Positions 1-7,359 of a stretch of 64,000 bases of DNA are shown here, piece by piece. The notes beneath the pieces are model-generated. The model made no database searches, was not told the origin of the DNA, and was given only the letters and a program-made list of their open reading frames with translations. The translations under genes were made by a program, and so were the position numbers. Within the stretch, counting starts at the first letter, position 1. Each line of letters begins with the position of its first letter. The stretch spans positions 2,852,001 through 2,916,000 of the forward strand of contig NZ_CP154840.1 in the NCBI RefSeq assembly GCF_047301505.1, in the 5' to 3' direction. The stretch is from Lysinibacillus_B sp031181585. Its GTDB lineage: Bacteria > Bacillota > Bacilli > Bacillales_A > Planococcaceae.

Positions 1-161
1 GTCAATTCAGCGATCTTCTGCTCTTTTTCATCTACTGCAGTTTCCTCAGCTGCTTCTTCTACATTTTCCATTGGCTGTTCAGCAGCTTCCACTGCCTCTT
101 CAGCTGATGCTTGTTGCTTCAATTCTTCTTTTGTTTCGTTGTTGTCTGTCGAATTAGACAC
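1..161 (-). CDS. grpE: GrpE nucleotide exchange factor, N-terminal fragment
   Basis: This is the first 53 codons of a gene that runs off the left edge. GrpE releases ADP from DnaK in the cytoplasmic heat-shock chaperone cycle. The visible part is the acidic, Gln/Glu/Ala-rich leader typical of GrpE, with several EEA-type runs, and it precedes the coiled coil that lies outside the window. A GTG start at 161 is chosen because a GGAGG sits seven bases upstream and no in-frame ATG does. It lies 18 bp downstream of hrcA on the same strand, the usual hrcA-grpE-dnaK-dnaJ order, so the CIRCE element ahead of hrcA should control it. The call rests mainly on this position, since the conserved domain is not visible. 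Confidence 0.85.
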   Translation of the reverse strand, partial: MSNSTDNNETKEELKQQASAEEAVEAAEQPMENVEEAAEETAVDEKEQKIAEL

Positions 162-179
162 GTCATATCCTCCTTAGAG

Positions 180-1202
180 TCAGTCATTACGGTGGGATAA
201 AGCGTTTGATAACCCGCGGCGCATCAAATCCATAATTGTCACCACACGCTGATAATCCATACGTGTCGGACCAATGATGGCGATTGAGCCATGTTCATCC
301 CCTGCTCCAAATGAAGCTGTAATAACGCTGCAATTTTCTATAGCTAAGTGGTTGTTTTCTGAACCAATCCGGATCTGAATGCCTGTATCTATCGGCTTAA
401 ATAAGCTCTGTACTTGGCTATCCTTATCCATCAGTTCCATAAACAAGCGGACCTTGTTTAAATCATGGAACTCTGGCTGGTTGAGCATATTCGTCTTACC
501 TGCATAATAGACTTTACCTTCCTTTTGGCCGCTTGTTACCTGCATCAGTGAATGAATCACTGCATCCGCTGTATGAATATGCTGTTTCAATACAGAAAGT
601 GCTTCAAGCTCAAGTTTGAAATGAAGGTCCTGCAGCGAAACGCCAAGCAAACGGTCATTTAAAATATTGACCATTTTTTCAATATCTGAAGGATTAAAGC
701 CTTCCGGTAATGTGAACACACGATTTTCAACATGCCCGTTGTCCGTCACGATGATAGCCACTGCACTCTCTTCCGAAAGCGGGACAATCTGAAATCTTTT
801 CACTTTATGACGTTGTACATCAGGCCCAAGCAATACCGTTGTATAGGTCGTCAGCTCAGACAAAATATTCGCCGACTCCTTAATGAGCTGCTCTGCCTCG
901 ACAATTTGGCGTTTAAAGACAGATTGTATTTGGCTCACTTCATCTGCTGACATGATTTGTGGCTGCAATAAATGATCCACATAAAAACGATACCCTTTTT
1001 CAGAAGGTACTCGTCCAGAGGAAGTATGAGTTTTTTCTAAAAAACCTAACTCCTCCAGATCCGCCATTTCATTGCGGATTGTTGCGGGACTAAATGTAAT
1101 CCAGTCTTTTTTGGAAATTTGGCGAGACCCAACAGGCTGGGCAGACGACACGAAATCATCAACGATTACTTGTAAAATTTGTAACTGCCGATTTGTTAAC
1201 AT
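180..1202 (-). CDS. hrcA: Heat-inducible transcription repressor HrcA
   Basis: HrcA represses class I heat-shock operons by binding the CIRCE operator and needs GroEL to stay active. The 340-residue product begins MLTNRQLQILQ, and residues 1-75 form the winged helix-turn-helix (SATIRNEMADLEELGFLEKT, then SSGRVPSEKGYRFYVD), followed by the GAF-like dimerisation body. Upstream in-frame ATGs exist at 1208 and 1223. The ATG at 1202 is preferred because AGAGGTG lies six bases before it and the Bacillus protein starts at the same residue. It heads the dnaK operon, with grpE 18 bp downstream. A perfect CIRCE copy at 1217-1243 overlaps the leader, so the gene should be autoregulated. Confidence 0.97.
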   Translation of the reverse strand: MLTNRQLQILQVIVDDFVSSAQPVGSRQISKKDWITFSPATIRNEMADLEELGFLEKTHTSSGRVPSEKGYRFYVDHLLQPQIMSADEVSQIQSVFKRQIVEAEQLIKESANILSELTTYTTVLLGPDVQRHKVKRFQIVPLSEESAVAIIVTDNGHVENRVFTLPEGFNPSDIEKMVNILNDRLLGVSLQDLHFKLELEALSVLKQHIHTADAVIHSLMQVTSGQKEGKVYYAGKTNMLNQPEFHDLNKVRLFMELMDKDSQVQSLFKPIDTGIQIRIGSENNHLAIENCSVITASFGAGDEHGSIAIIGPTRMDYQRVVTIMDLMRRGLSNALSHRND

Positions 1203-1216
1203 GCTCATCACCTCTG

Positions 1217-1243
1217 TTAGCACTCATCGAATACGAGTGCTAA
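1217..1243 (-). promoter_or_regulatory. CIRCE operator (HrcA binding site)
   Basis: Exact match to the consensus TTAGCACTC-N9-GAGTGCTAA, with both 9-bp arms perfect. It lies between the predicted transcription start and the hrcA start codon, where bound HrcA would block the heat-shock operon. Confidence 0.97.
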
Positions 1244-1254
1244 TACTATATAAT

Positions 1255-1283
1255 AAATTAACAAATCCCTGTTTTTCTGTCAA
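1255..1283 (-). promoter_or_regulatory. Sigma-A promoter of the hrcA operon
   Basis: On the minus strand TTGACA (1283-1278) is followed after 17 bp by TAATTT (1260-1255). The -10 carries an upstream TGT that makes it an extended -10. The CIRCE element begins about a dozen bases downstream, so the repressor would sit at the start of transcription. Confidence 0.75.
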
Positions 1284-1292
1284 CGAAATCGT

Positions 1293-2438
1293 TTACTCTT
1301 CAAGTAAAAATTGTTGAAAAACCTCGTTTCCAACAAATCTCCCTTTGCGTGTTAACCTGATTCCCTTCTCATCACTCTCTAAAAGTCCTTTGAGTTTGAG
1401 CTCCTCTATTACAGTACGATACTTCGTCCAAATGGTTTCATTGAATTTCTCTTCAAAGACAGCGGTTCCTACACCCTCTACTTTACGAAGCCCTAAAAAC
1501 ATTTGCTCTTCCAGCCGTTCTAACAGGGATACTTCATGCTCATGAATAATTGGCAGCTGACCCGATTCAACTGCTTCAATATATTTTTTGATCGGGCCGT
1601 GATTAGAATACCTTACTCCATCAACATAACCGTGTGCCCCGGCTCCAAAACCTGCATATTCATCATTGTCCCAGTAAATTTTATTATGAATAGAAGCAAA
1701 TCCTGGTTTGGCAAAATTACTAATCTCATATTGATCAAGACCACGGGCCTCCATTTCCTTCATCAATACATCATACATATCCGCTTCCAGGTCTTCAGTT
1801 GGCAAAGCAAGACGCCCCTTGGCATATTGTATATAGAAAATTGTTTTTGGCTCTACAATGAGCGAGTACGCTGAGTAATGTGGGAGATTAAGATCGAGTG
1901 CTAATCGCAATGTTTCCTCCCATTGTTCCATTGTCTGATGAGGAAGACCATACATTAGGTCAATACTTATGTTGGTAAAGCCGACCTTTTTTGCTAATGC
2001 AATCGTTTCATATACGTGCTCATTGGAATGCGTTCGTCCTATTTTCTGCAGCAAGCCCTGATCGAATGATTGAACGCCCATGCTCAATCTATTGACTCCG
2101 CCTGCTAGTAAGGCTGATAGCTTTTCTTCAGAAAGTTCATCAGGATTTGCTTCCGAGCTGAATTCCACAACATGCTCCATCGGGATATGTGTACGAACCA
2201 GCTCTAGTAGACGTGTAATTTGTCCTGCTGATAAAGCTGTTGGCGTCCCACCGCCTAAGAAAATTGTCTCGATATGCGAAAATGCTTCTGGCTTTCTGCT
2301 TACAGCCATCTCCATTTCCCTTCCTACAGCTTCTATATACTCATCAACAGGCTGATTTTTAAAGAAGACTTTATTGAAATCGCAGTAATTACATATTTGA
2401 TGACAAAAAGGGATATGAATATACACTCCTCGCGCCAT
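1293..2438 (-). CDS. hemW: HemW, radical SAM heme chaperone / HemN-like protein
   Basis: This is a radical SAM protein of the HemN/HemW family; HemW is a heme-binding chaperone rather than a true coproporphyrinogen dehydrogenase. The 381-residue product starts MARGVYIHIPFC, and the CxxxCxxC iron-sulfur motif (CHQICNYCDF) begins at about residue 12. A GGGTPT motif for SAM binding follows near residue 65, and the HemN C-terminal domain is present. The open frame extends 25 codons further upstream, but the ATG at 2438 has a GGAAG ribosome site and matches the family start. In Bacillus the gene sits between lepA and hrcA, as here, although about 2.5 kb of accessory DNA now separates it from lepA. 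Confidence 0.92.
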   Translation of the reverse strand: MARGVYIHIPFCHQICNYCDFNKVFFKNQPVDEYIEAVGREMEMAVSRKPEAFSHIETIFLGGGTPTALSAGQITRLLELVRTHIPMEHVVEFSSEANPDELSEEKLSALLAGGVNRLSMGVQSFDQGLLQKIGRTHSNEHVYETIALAKKVGFTNISIDLMYGLPHQTMEQWEETLRLALDLNLPHYSAYSLIVEPKTIFYIQYAKGRLALPTEDLEADMYDVLMKEMEARGLDQYEISNFAKPGFASIHNKIYWDNDEYAGFGAGAHGYVDGVRYSNHGPIKKYIEAVESGQLPIIHEHEVSLLERLEEQMFLGLRKVEGVGTAVFEEKFNETIWTKYRTVIEELKLKGLLESDEKGIRLTRKGRFVGNEVFQQFLLEE

Positions 2439-2511
2439 ACAATCACTTCCCTCATTTTTACTTTGTTCCTTTTCATTGTACCTATTCAGAGATAAAATAC
2501 AATTTTCATGC

Positions 2512-2543
2512 AAAAAAAACGTATTCGCTGCTTTGCGAATACG
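2512..2543 (-). terminator. Rho-independent terminator after the 108-residue gene
   Basis: The stem CGTATTCG/CGAATACG (2520-2543) with an 8-base loop is followed on the minus strand by eight T. It lies just after the stop of the gene at 2559-2885 and separates it from hemW. Confidence 0.85.
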
Positions 2544-2558
2544 GAAAATGTGTAATAT

Positions 2559-2885
2559 TTAGGCTGTAAAAATCGGTTGTTCTTTATTCATTAACATTAC
2601 TAAATCAATTGCATTCATATTTCGCAGCTTTCCAGAGAAATGAACAGCTTCATCTCTAGAATGGAATGGAAACGCATCCAATTCCTTTGTCACCTCAAAT
2701 TTTCCATCAATCAATTGCATTAAATATAAACGAACAGTTGGGCAGCAAGTTTTTGTATAATTCAAGTTTTCACCTGCTACTAATATGCCTACATTTTCCG
2801 AAGTTGGGCTAACAATTGTATCCAATGTTGCCAATTCATCCATTTCGAACCACTCTGGTACATTAATTTCGATCTGCTTTGTCAT
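2559..2885 (-). CDS. Hypothetical protein, 108 residues
   Basis: I do not recognise this family. The product is an acidic, apparently soluble protein starting MTKQIEINVPEWFEMDELA, with no signal peptide or membrane segment. It has a Cys-Cys pair in TCCPTVRLYLMQ near residue 47 and a C-terminal stretch RNMNAIDLVMLMNKEQP. A GGGAGATG ribosome site precedes the ATG, and a good terminator follows the stop, so it is probably a genuine single-gene unit. It lies at the edge of an AT-rich accessory patch between hemW and lepA, and may be lineage-specific. Confidence 0.7.
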   Translation of the reverse strand: MTKQIEINVPEWFEMDELATLDTIVSPTSENVGILVAGENLNYTKTCCPTVRLYLMQLIDGKFEVTKELDAFPFHSRDEAVHFSGKLRNMNAIDLVMLMNKEQPIFTA

Positions 2886-2948
2886 TACATCATCTCCCTA
2901 AAATAAATTAGCAGCTAGTATGGCCAGTGCTCATCCACGCCCTAGTTG

Positions 2949-2972
2949 TTTTTGGTATCCTAATACCAAAAA
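2949..2972. terminator. Bidirectional terminator-like hairpin
   Basis: Perfect 10-bp arms TTTTTGGTAT/ATACCAAAAA around a 4-base loop, flanked by short T or A runs on either strand. No gene ends right beside it, so the role is uncertain. Confidence 0.4.
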
Positions 2973-3332
2973 TAAAAACCTAAATTTTGACATTACCTCT
3001 AATGAACGCAACATATGTACTAACAGCCATTTAAATTGGAAAGCTTTTAGCACTATTTCTCTTTATAACTTAATATTACTATTAACTCTGTTTTCTAACA
3101 AGCATAAATTTAATAAAAGTTCTGTAAATAAAATTATTTTTAATATGAAATTTTTGGTATTAGTATTTTTTACCTTATAAATATTTTATTGTAATTATTG
3201 TATTTGTTAGGGTGCGATGATGTAGAATGTTTCTTTTCTATCATTTTTGTTCAGAAATTTTTAAAAATAGAATTATTATAAAAATGCAGCCATTTTATAG
3301 AGCACGAATGTACTAACTTTTAAGTAGGTATC

Positions 3333-3364
3333 TAAAAATGACCACTCCATAACAGAGTGGTCAT
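3333..3364 (-). terminator. Terminator-like inverted repeat downstream of the nucleotidyltransferase
   Basis: Arms ATGACCACTC (3338-3347) and GAGTGGTCAT (3355-3364). On the minus strand the stem runs into five T. It is about 310 bp beyond the stop of the nearest minus-strand gene, so it may be that gene's distal terminator or a leftover from lost sequence. Confidence 0.55.
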
Positions 3365-3676
3365 TAATAGTTTATTTAGCTAAGGCTTCTTATACAATAA
3401 GCTGTTCAACAAATTAATCCTTACTCGCCTAGCAGCTTTTAGACTTTCGGAAAAACTTTCTTAAACATCGATTTCTATCCTATTCGTATATCAACAAACG
3501 ATATAACAGCGTCTCCCAAATTGTTTTTAGAGAATTTTATGCAAAATGAGGGTCATATTATCATTTACGGCTCTTCAATAACTTTATTTAGTTTATTTTG
3601 ATTTAATTAAAGTAAAGTTAAAAACCCATATCGTAAAATAAATAGATAACTCTTTCGTTATTCAATTACTAAACAA

Positions 3677-4462
3677 TTAGTTCCACACTTCGTTCAATGT
3701 ATGTCTAAATAATTCATCTAATAATTTTGTCGGATCCTTCAATTCAACATTAAGCGATTTAACATATTTCTCAATTCTTTTTATTTCATGTTCTATATAA
3801 TTGTTAATTACTTCAACACGAGATTCAATGTCTAACTCATCTCCCTGTAACTTACGCTTTAAAAGATGTTCAACTTCGTTTTTCAATTCGCTATCAGGAA
3901 TGATGTCTTCCAATAATTCTTGAAAGCGAATCGGCGGTGTCATATTATATTTCTCTATCCAATTACAGGCTAATAACGGCCGAAGTACATAAAAGTACTT
4001 TTTAATTTTTACTTGCTCTCCCTGTAAGTATTCACGATAATTATTTTTTGCCATATTTAAATAATGATGCAACATAGCATTGGGATAGAACACTTTAGAT
4101 TCCAAAGATCTTATATTATCAACGAATGAATATTTTTGATAATAAAGTATATCGGATTTTAACCATTCTAAAAGAGGGGGGTTATTTTTTCTGAAAAGCC
4201 TTAGCGCTTTCGTAATTTCCCACCCACTTATATCTAATAAATCATTAATCGGCTCTTCAATTACATCTCTTTTTCCCCCAATCCCCTGTGGATCGATGGA
4301 AAGATACCATTCTGGTTGGTGAATATAAATAAATCGAATATCATAATCACTATCTTTTGAAGGAAAGCCCCAAGCCCTGCTTCCAGATTCAATGGCATAT
4401 AAAATTTTCACTTGAAATTTCTCTTCTATTTCCAACAATTTTTTTACAATGATTTCATTCAT
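3677..4462 (-). CDS. Nucleotidyltransferase domain protein of the YcgL/RlaP type
   Basis: This is a predicted nucleotidyltransferase related to Bacillus YcgL and the RlaP group, of unknown substrate. Near residues 25-40 it has GSRAWGF followed by DSDYDIRFIYI, the G-S...D-x-D signature of the polymerase-beta fold that binds the metal and nucleotide. The rest (YLSIDPQG, then HHYLNMAKNNYREYLQGEQV and a basic C-terminal helix) is typical of the family. Length, 261 residues, is normal. The start at 4462 is preferred over 4468 because AAGGGG lies eight bases upstream. The gene stands alone in AT-rich DNA, with no RNA-ligase partner visible, and sits beside an integrase-like relic, so it may be an acquired cargo gene. 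Confidence 0.8.
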   Translation of the reverse strand: MNEIIVKKLLEIEEKFQVKILYAIESGSRAWGFPSKDSDYDIRFIYIHQPEWYLSIDPQGIGGKRDVIEEPINDLLDISGWEITKALRLFRKNNPPLLEWLKSDILYYQKYSFVDNIRSLESKVFYPNAMLHHYLNMAKNNYREYLQGEQVKIKKYFYVLRPLLACNWIEKYNMTPPIRFQELLEDIIPDSELKNEVEHLLKRKLQGDELDIESRVEVINNYIEHEIKRIEKYVKSLNVELKDPTKLLDELFRHTLNEVWN

Positions 4463-4640
4463 TTGCATATCCCCTTATAAGCTCCGAAGAACAATTTCCA
4501 TTTTTTATTCATTTCAACTTAACGCTTTAGGAAAGGGTTCGTCAATTAAATTAACAAGACTTTACAGAAAAGTTCTTATATTTCGTTCTCAATCAAATAA
4601 CCAATCACTTTTGTCAATACGGCGTACAACTAAACATTGC

Positions 4641-4793
4641 ATACATGGGGTCACGAACAGCAAGTTCAGTATCGTATCCAATTATCACTCTTTACACCAC
4701 AATATTATGGAAAAGAGCACACCTATTAGTACCATTGCAAAAAAATTAGGACATAGAGGTCAGCTTCTCCAGCAGACCGCCATGTCCATTTAA
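4641..4793 (+). pseudogene. Probable relic of a tyrosine-recombinase (phage integrase) C terminus
   Basis: The last 50 codons before a TAA read HGVTNSKF..., then TPISTIAKKLGHRG, which resembles the integrase stretch in which a helix leads into KxLGH upstream of the catalytic tyrosine. The expected R-H-x-x-H box is garbled and the region after LGH has no tyrosine, so if this is an integrase it is dead. There is no start codon with a ribosome site upstream. GGTGGC repeats lie 80-110 bp downstream, as often seen near phage integrases. The identification is tentative because only the KLGH motif is convincing. Confidence 0.35.
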
Positions 4794-4840
4794 TAAAAAG
4801 ATAGCGAGGGACGCCGCTTATATTTTCGACTCCCTCGCTA
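4793..4840 (-). terminator. lepA terminator
   Basis: Ten-base arms TAGCGAGGGA/TCCCTCGCTA (4802-4811 and 4831-4840) lead into TCTTTTTATT on the minus strand, about 115 bp past the lepA stop. Confidence 0.75.
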
Positions 4841-4870
4841 AAGACTTATAATTACTGGCGATATTTTTAA

Positions 4871-4905
4871 AGTGGTGGCATATCGGTGGCAAACGCCACC
4901 TTTTT
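4871..4905 (+). repeat. GGTGGC repeats with terminator-like hairpin
   Basis: GGTGGCA (4874-4880) and GGTGGCAAA (4885-4893) are followed by the inverse GCCACC and TTTTT. The second copy forms a small hairpin GGTGGC-AAAC-GCCACC plus T-run on the plus strand. Repeats of this kind are common as arm-type integrase sites beside phage integrase genes; here that is inference. Confidence 0.45.
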
Positions 4906-4955
4906 CAACTTTTTAATGCCAACCAATATACCGCTAAACCTTGATACAGTAAGTA

Positions 4956-6782
4956 TTATTTCGTATCGTCCATCTTCAGAACCGCCATGAATGCTTCCTG
5001 CGGTACTTCTACCGAACCGACCTGCTTCATGCGCTTCTTACCTTCTTTTTGCTTATCCAACAGCTTACGTTTACGAGAGATATCCCCGCCGTAACATTTT
5101 GCCAATACATTTTTACGAATGGCCTTGATTGTCGAACGGGCAATAATTTTTTGACCAACCGCCGCTTGTATCGGTACTTCGAACTGCTGGCGTGGAATAA
5201 GCTCTTTCAGCTTCTCTACGATCACTTTCCCTCGGTCATATGCAAAGTCCCGGTGAACGATAAAGCTTAGTGCATCGACCTGCTCGCCGTTCAATAGAAT
5301 ATCCATCTTCACAAGCTTCGATGGCTTGTAGCCAATCAGCTCATAATCAAATGATGCATAGCCTTTTGTATTAGACTTCAGATGATCGAAGAAATCGTAA
5401 ACAATTTCCGAAAGCGGGATTTCATATTGAATCGATACACGTGTTGTATCAATATAATCCATCGTCATGAAGTTACCGCGCTTCATCTGGCAAAGTTCCA
5501 TAACTGCCCCTACGTAATCATTCGGTACCATAATTGTCGCTTTCACATATGGTTCTTCAATACGGTCAATTTTTTGTGGATCTGGCATCATCGATGGGTT
5601 ATCCACTTTGATTGATTCACCATCTGTCATATGCACCTCATAAATTACGGAAGGCGCTGTCGTAATTAGATCGATATTAAATTCACGTTCAATACGCTCT
5701 TGAATGATTTCCATGTGCAATAGACCCAGGAATCCACAGCGGAAACCGAACCCTAGTGCTTGAGAAGTCTCCGGTTCGTATTGTAATGCCGAGTCATTCA
5801 GCTCCAGCTTTTCCAATGCTTCACGTAAATCATTGTATTTTGCTGTGTCAATTGGGTAAAGACCACAATATACCATTGGATTCAATTTTCGATAACCCGG
5901 CAGAGGCTCCGCTGCCCCTTTCACAGCCGATGTAACCGTATCCCCTACACGCGTGTCCCCTACGTTTTTAATGGAAGCCGTTAAATAGCCTACATCCCCA
6001 ACTGTAAGTTCTGCTTGCGGCACTGCTTTTGGTGTATGGATACCGACTTCGATAACTTCAAATTCTGCACCTGTCGCCATCATTTTAATTTTGTCGCCAG
6101 GCTTCACTGTACCGTTCATAATACGGATCGAGATGATAACTCCTTTATATGCGTCGTAAACAGAGTCAAAAATCAATGCTTGTAATGGTGCATCCGGATC
6201 TCCTTGTGGAGCGGGTACTTTCTCTACGATTTGCTCTAAAATATCTTCAATCCCAATTCCAGCCTTTGCGGAAGCAAGTACCGCCTCGGAAGCATCTAGA
6301 CCGATAACGTCTTCTACTTCTTGACGCACACGCTCCGGATCAGCAGCCGGCAGGTCAATTTTATTGATAACCGGTAGAATTTCCAAGTCATTATCCAGCG
6401 CCAGATATACGTTTGCAAGCGTTTGCGCTTCAATCCCCTGTGCTGCATCCACTACAAGGATAGCTCCCTCACAGGCTGCTAAAGAACGCGATACTTCATA
6501 CGTAAAGTCTACGTGTCCCGGTGTATCGATTAAATGGAACGTATATGTCTCTCCGTCTTTTGCTGTATATTTTAATTGAACGGCATTCAATTTAATCGTA
6601 ATACCGCGCTCACGCTCTAAATCCATGGAATCCAGCAGCTGTGATTTCATTTCACGTTGTGTGACGGATTTCGTCTGCTCCAAAATACGGTCTGCCAGTG
6701 TTGACTTCCCGTGGTCAATATGCGCGATAATAGAGAAGTTACGGATATTCTCTTGTCGTTTTAAACGTTGTTCTCGATTCAT
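4956..6782 (-). CDS. lepA: Elongation factor 4 (LepA), ribosome back-translocating GTPase
   Basis: LepA/EF4 is a translational GTPase that acts on stalled or mispaused ribosomes, notably under high ionic stress. Residues 1-185 form the G domain with AHIDHGKST (G1), DTPGH (G3), NKID (G4) and SAK (G5). The EF-G-like domains II, III and V follow, and the LepA-specific C-terminal domain ends GSVEVPQEAFMAVLKMDD. Length, 608 residues, matches the family. A GTG at 6794 opens the frame slightly earlier, but it overlaps AGGAG. The ATG at 6782 gives the normal MNREQRLKRQ start with the same AGGAG 11 bases upstream. A palindrome-headed repeat lies directly ahead of the ribosome site. Confidence 0.97.
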   Translation of the reverse strand: MNREQRLKRQENIRNFSIIAHIDHGKSTLADRILEQTKSVTQREMKSQLLDSMDLERERGITIKLNAVQLKYTAKDGETYTFHLIDTPGHVDFTYEVSRSLAACEGAILVVDAAQGIEAQTLANVYLALDNDLEILPVINKIDLPAADPERVRQEVEDVIGLDASEAVLASAKAGIGIEDILEQIVEKVPAPQGDPDAPLQALIFDSVYDAYKGVIISIRIMNGTVKPGDKIKMMATGAEFEVIEVGIHTPKAVPQAELTVGDVGYLTASIKNVGDTRVGDTVTSAVKGAAEPLPGYRKLNPMVYCGLYPIDTAKYNDLREALEKLELNDSALQYEPETSQALGFGFRCGFLGLLHMEIIQERIEREFNIDLITTAPSVIYEVHMTDGESIKVDNPSMMPDPQKIDRIEEPYVKATIMVPNDYVGAVMELCQMKRGNFMTMDYIDTTRVSIQYEIPLSEIVYDFFDHLKSNTKGYASFDYELIGYKPSKLVKMDILLNGEQVDALSFIVHRDFAYDRGKVIVEKLKELIPRQQFEVPIQAAVGQKIIARSTIKAIRKNVLAKCYGGDISRKRKLLDKQKEGKKRMKQVGSVEVPQEAFMAVLKMDDTK

Positions 6783-6802
6783 GTATTTGTCCACTCCTAT
6801 AT

Positions 6803-6950
6803 CAATTACGCCTCGGCGTAATTGCGCCTAGACTTTAAGATGTGCCTATACAAGACACAGGTTTCCCTCCCCCTCACAAACAGGCTCGTTTCACCGCTCT
6901 CTTTAAAGTCCGTGACATCCACCGGAGGCAATAAATTCATTCAGCAGGCA
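6803..6950. repeat. Intergenic repeat element, copy 1 (upstream of lepA)
   Basis: It begins with a perfect palindrome, arms CAATTACGCC/GGCGTAATTG around TC (6803-6824), about 20 bases from the lepA start. About 85 bp further is GTGACATCCACCGGAGGC, then a TTCATTCAGCAGG stretch. A diverged copy with the same head, a matching GATATCCGCCAAAGGC block and a CCGCTGAAATGC stretch lies at 21307-21430 upstream of psd, in the same position and orientation relative to its gene. Confidence 0.65.
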
Positions 6951-7027
6951 TTAATCCTCAATAAAAAATAGCCAAACTACATTTGGTTCCACTGCTGTCT
7001 CAATGGAAAATTTGGCTGAATGAATTT
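6933..7027. repeat. Nested inverted repeat
   Basis: Outer 13-bp arms AAATTCATTCAGC (6933-6945) and GCTGAATGAATTT (7015-7027) are perfect complements. Inner arms AGCCAAA (6970-6976) and TTTGGCT (7011-7017) partly overlap the outer right arm, so two folds compete. Its left arm overlaps the end of the repeat element, and it could be a small non-autonomous insertion or a structured RNA. Confidence 0.5.
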
Positions 7028-7202
7028 AAACTATACTGAATTATACTATGAACATCATAAAAACTACAACATTGGAACAGAAGGAATCCTGGCAAACCCG
7101 CCTTTTTCGTTCAGTAATGCATGAATTGTTCTAAAAAGCGATTTCTGATGGTTAAATATTTACACGAAACATCACCGGCTGCTCGAGAAGCTTACCAATA
7201 GT

Positions 7203-7242
7203 AAAAGGCATGAACTCGGGCGCTGCCGTTTTCATGCCTTTT
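7203..7242. terminator. Bidirectional terminator between spoIIP and lepA
   Basis: Twelve-base arms AAAAGGCATGAA/TTCATGCCTTTT with a 16-base loop. The A/T ends give a T-run on both strands. It lies about 120 bp past the spoIIP stop. Confidence 0.7.
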
Positions 7243-7359
7243 CAGACTGCTATATTACGTGTTGTTCCACTTATTTAGATTTTAAAATGGGGTTTTCCTA
7301 AGTGTTCCTTTGTACTTCTTCATGGATATCCCTCTATACATTCATTGATAAGAAGGAGA

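Larger units (their letters stand above)
2886..3676. other. AT-rich intergenic region without a recognisable gene
   Basis: About 790 bp, markedly AT-rich, with no ORF that has both a ribosome site and recognisable product. It holds two inverted repeats: TTTTTGGTAT/ATACCAAAAA at 2949-2972, and a 10-bp-arm dyad at 3338-3364. The open frame at 2920-3180 on the plus strand has no Shine-Dalgarno and a low-complexity Asn/Lys/Phe-rich translation, so I read it as noise. Confidence 0.6.
4463..4955. other. Accessory junction between nucleotidyltransferase and lepA
   Basis: About 490 bp holding a probable integrase C-terminal relic (4641-4793), the lepA terminator (4793-4840), and a cluster of GGTGGC repeats (4871-4900). 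No intact gene is visible. The arrangement resembles the edge of a decayed integrated element. Confidence 0.45.
6783..7359. other. Intergenic region with repeat element, nested inverted repeat and terminator
   Basis: About 575 bp between spoIIP and lepA, with no gene. It contains the palindrome-headed repeat (6803-6950), a nested inverted repeat (6933-7027) and the hairpin at 7203-7242. I found no convincing sigma-A promoter for lepA here. Confidence 0.6.

Noticed and set aside
2920..3180. 86-codon open frame in AT-rich DNA
   Set aside because: No ribosome site, Asn/Lys/Phe-rich noise-like translation, and overlap with a palindrome.
3420..3470. Possible transposase remnant on the minus strand
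   Set aside because: A short basic/Leu-rich frame of about 23 codons was seen, but without any family signature or terminal repeats.
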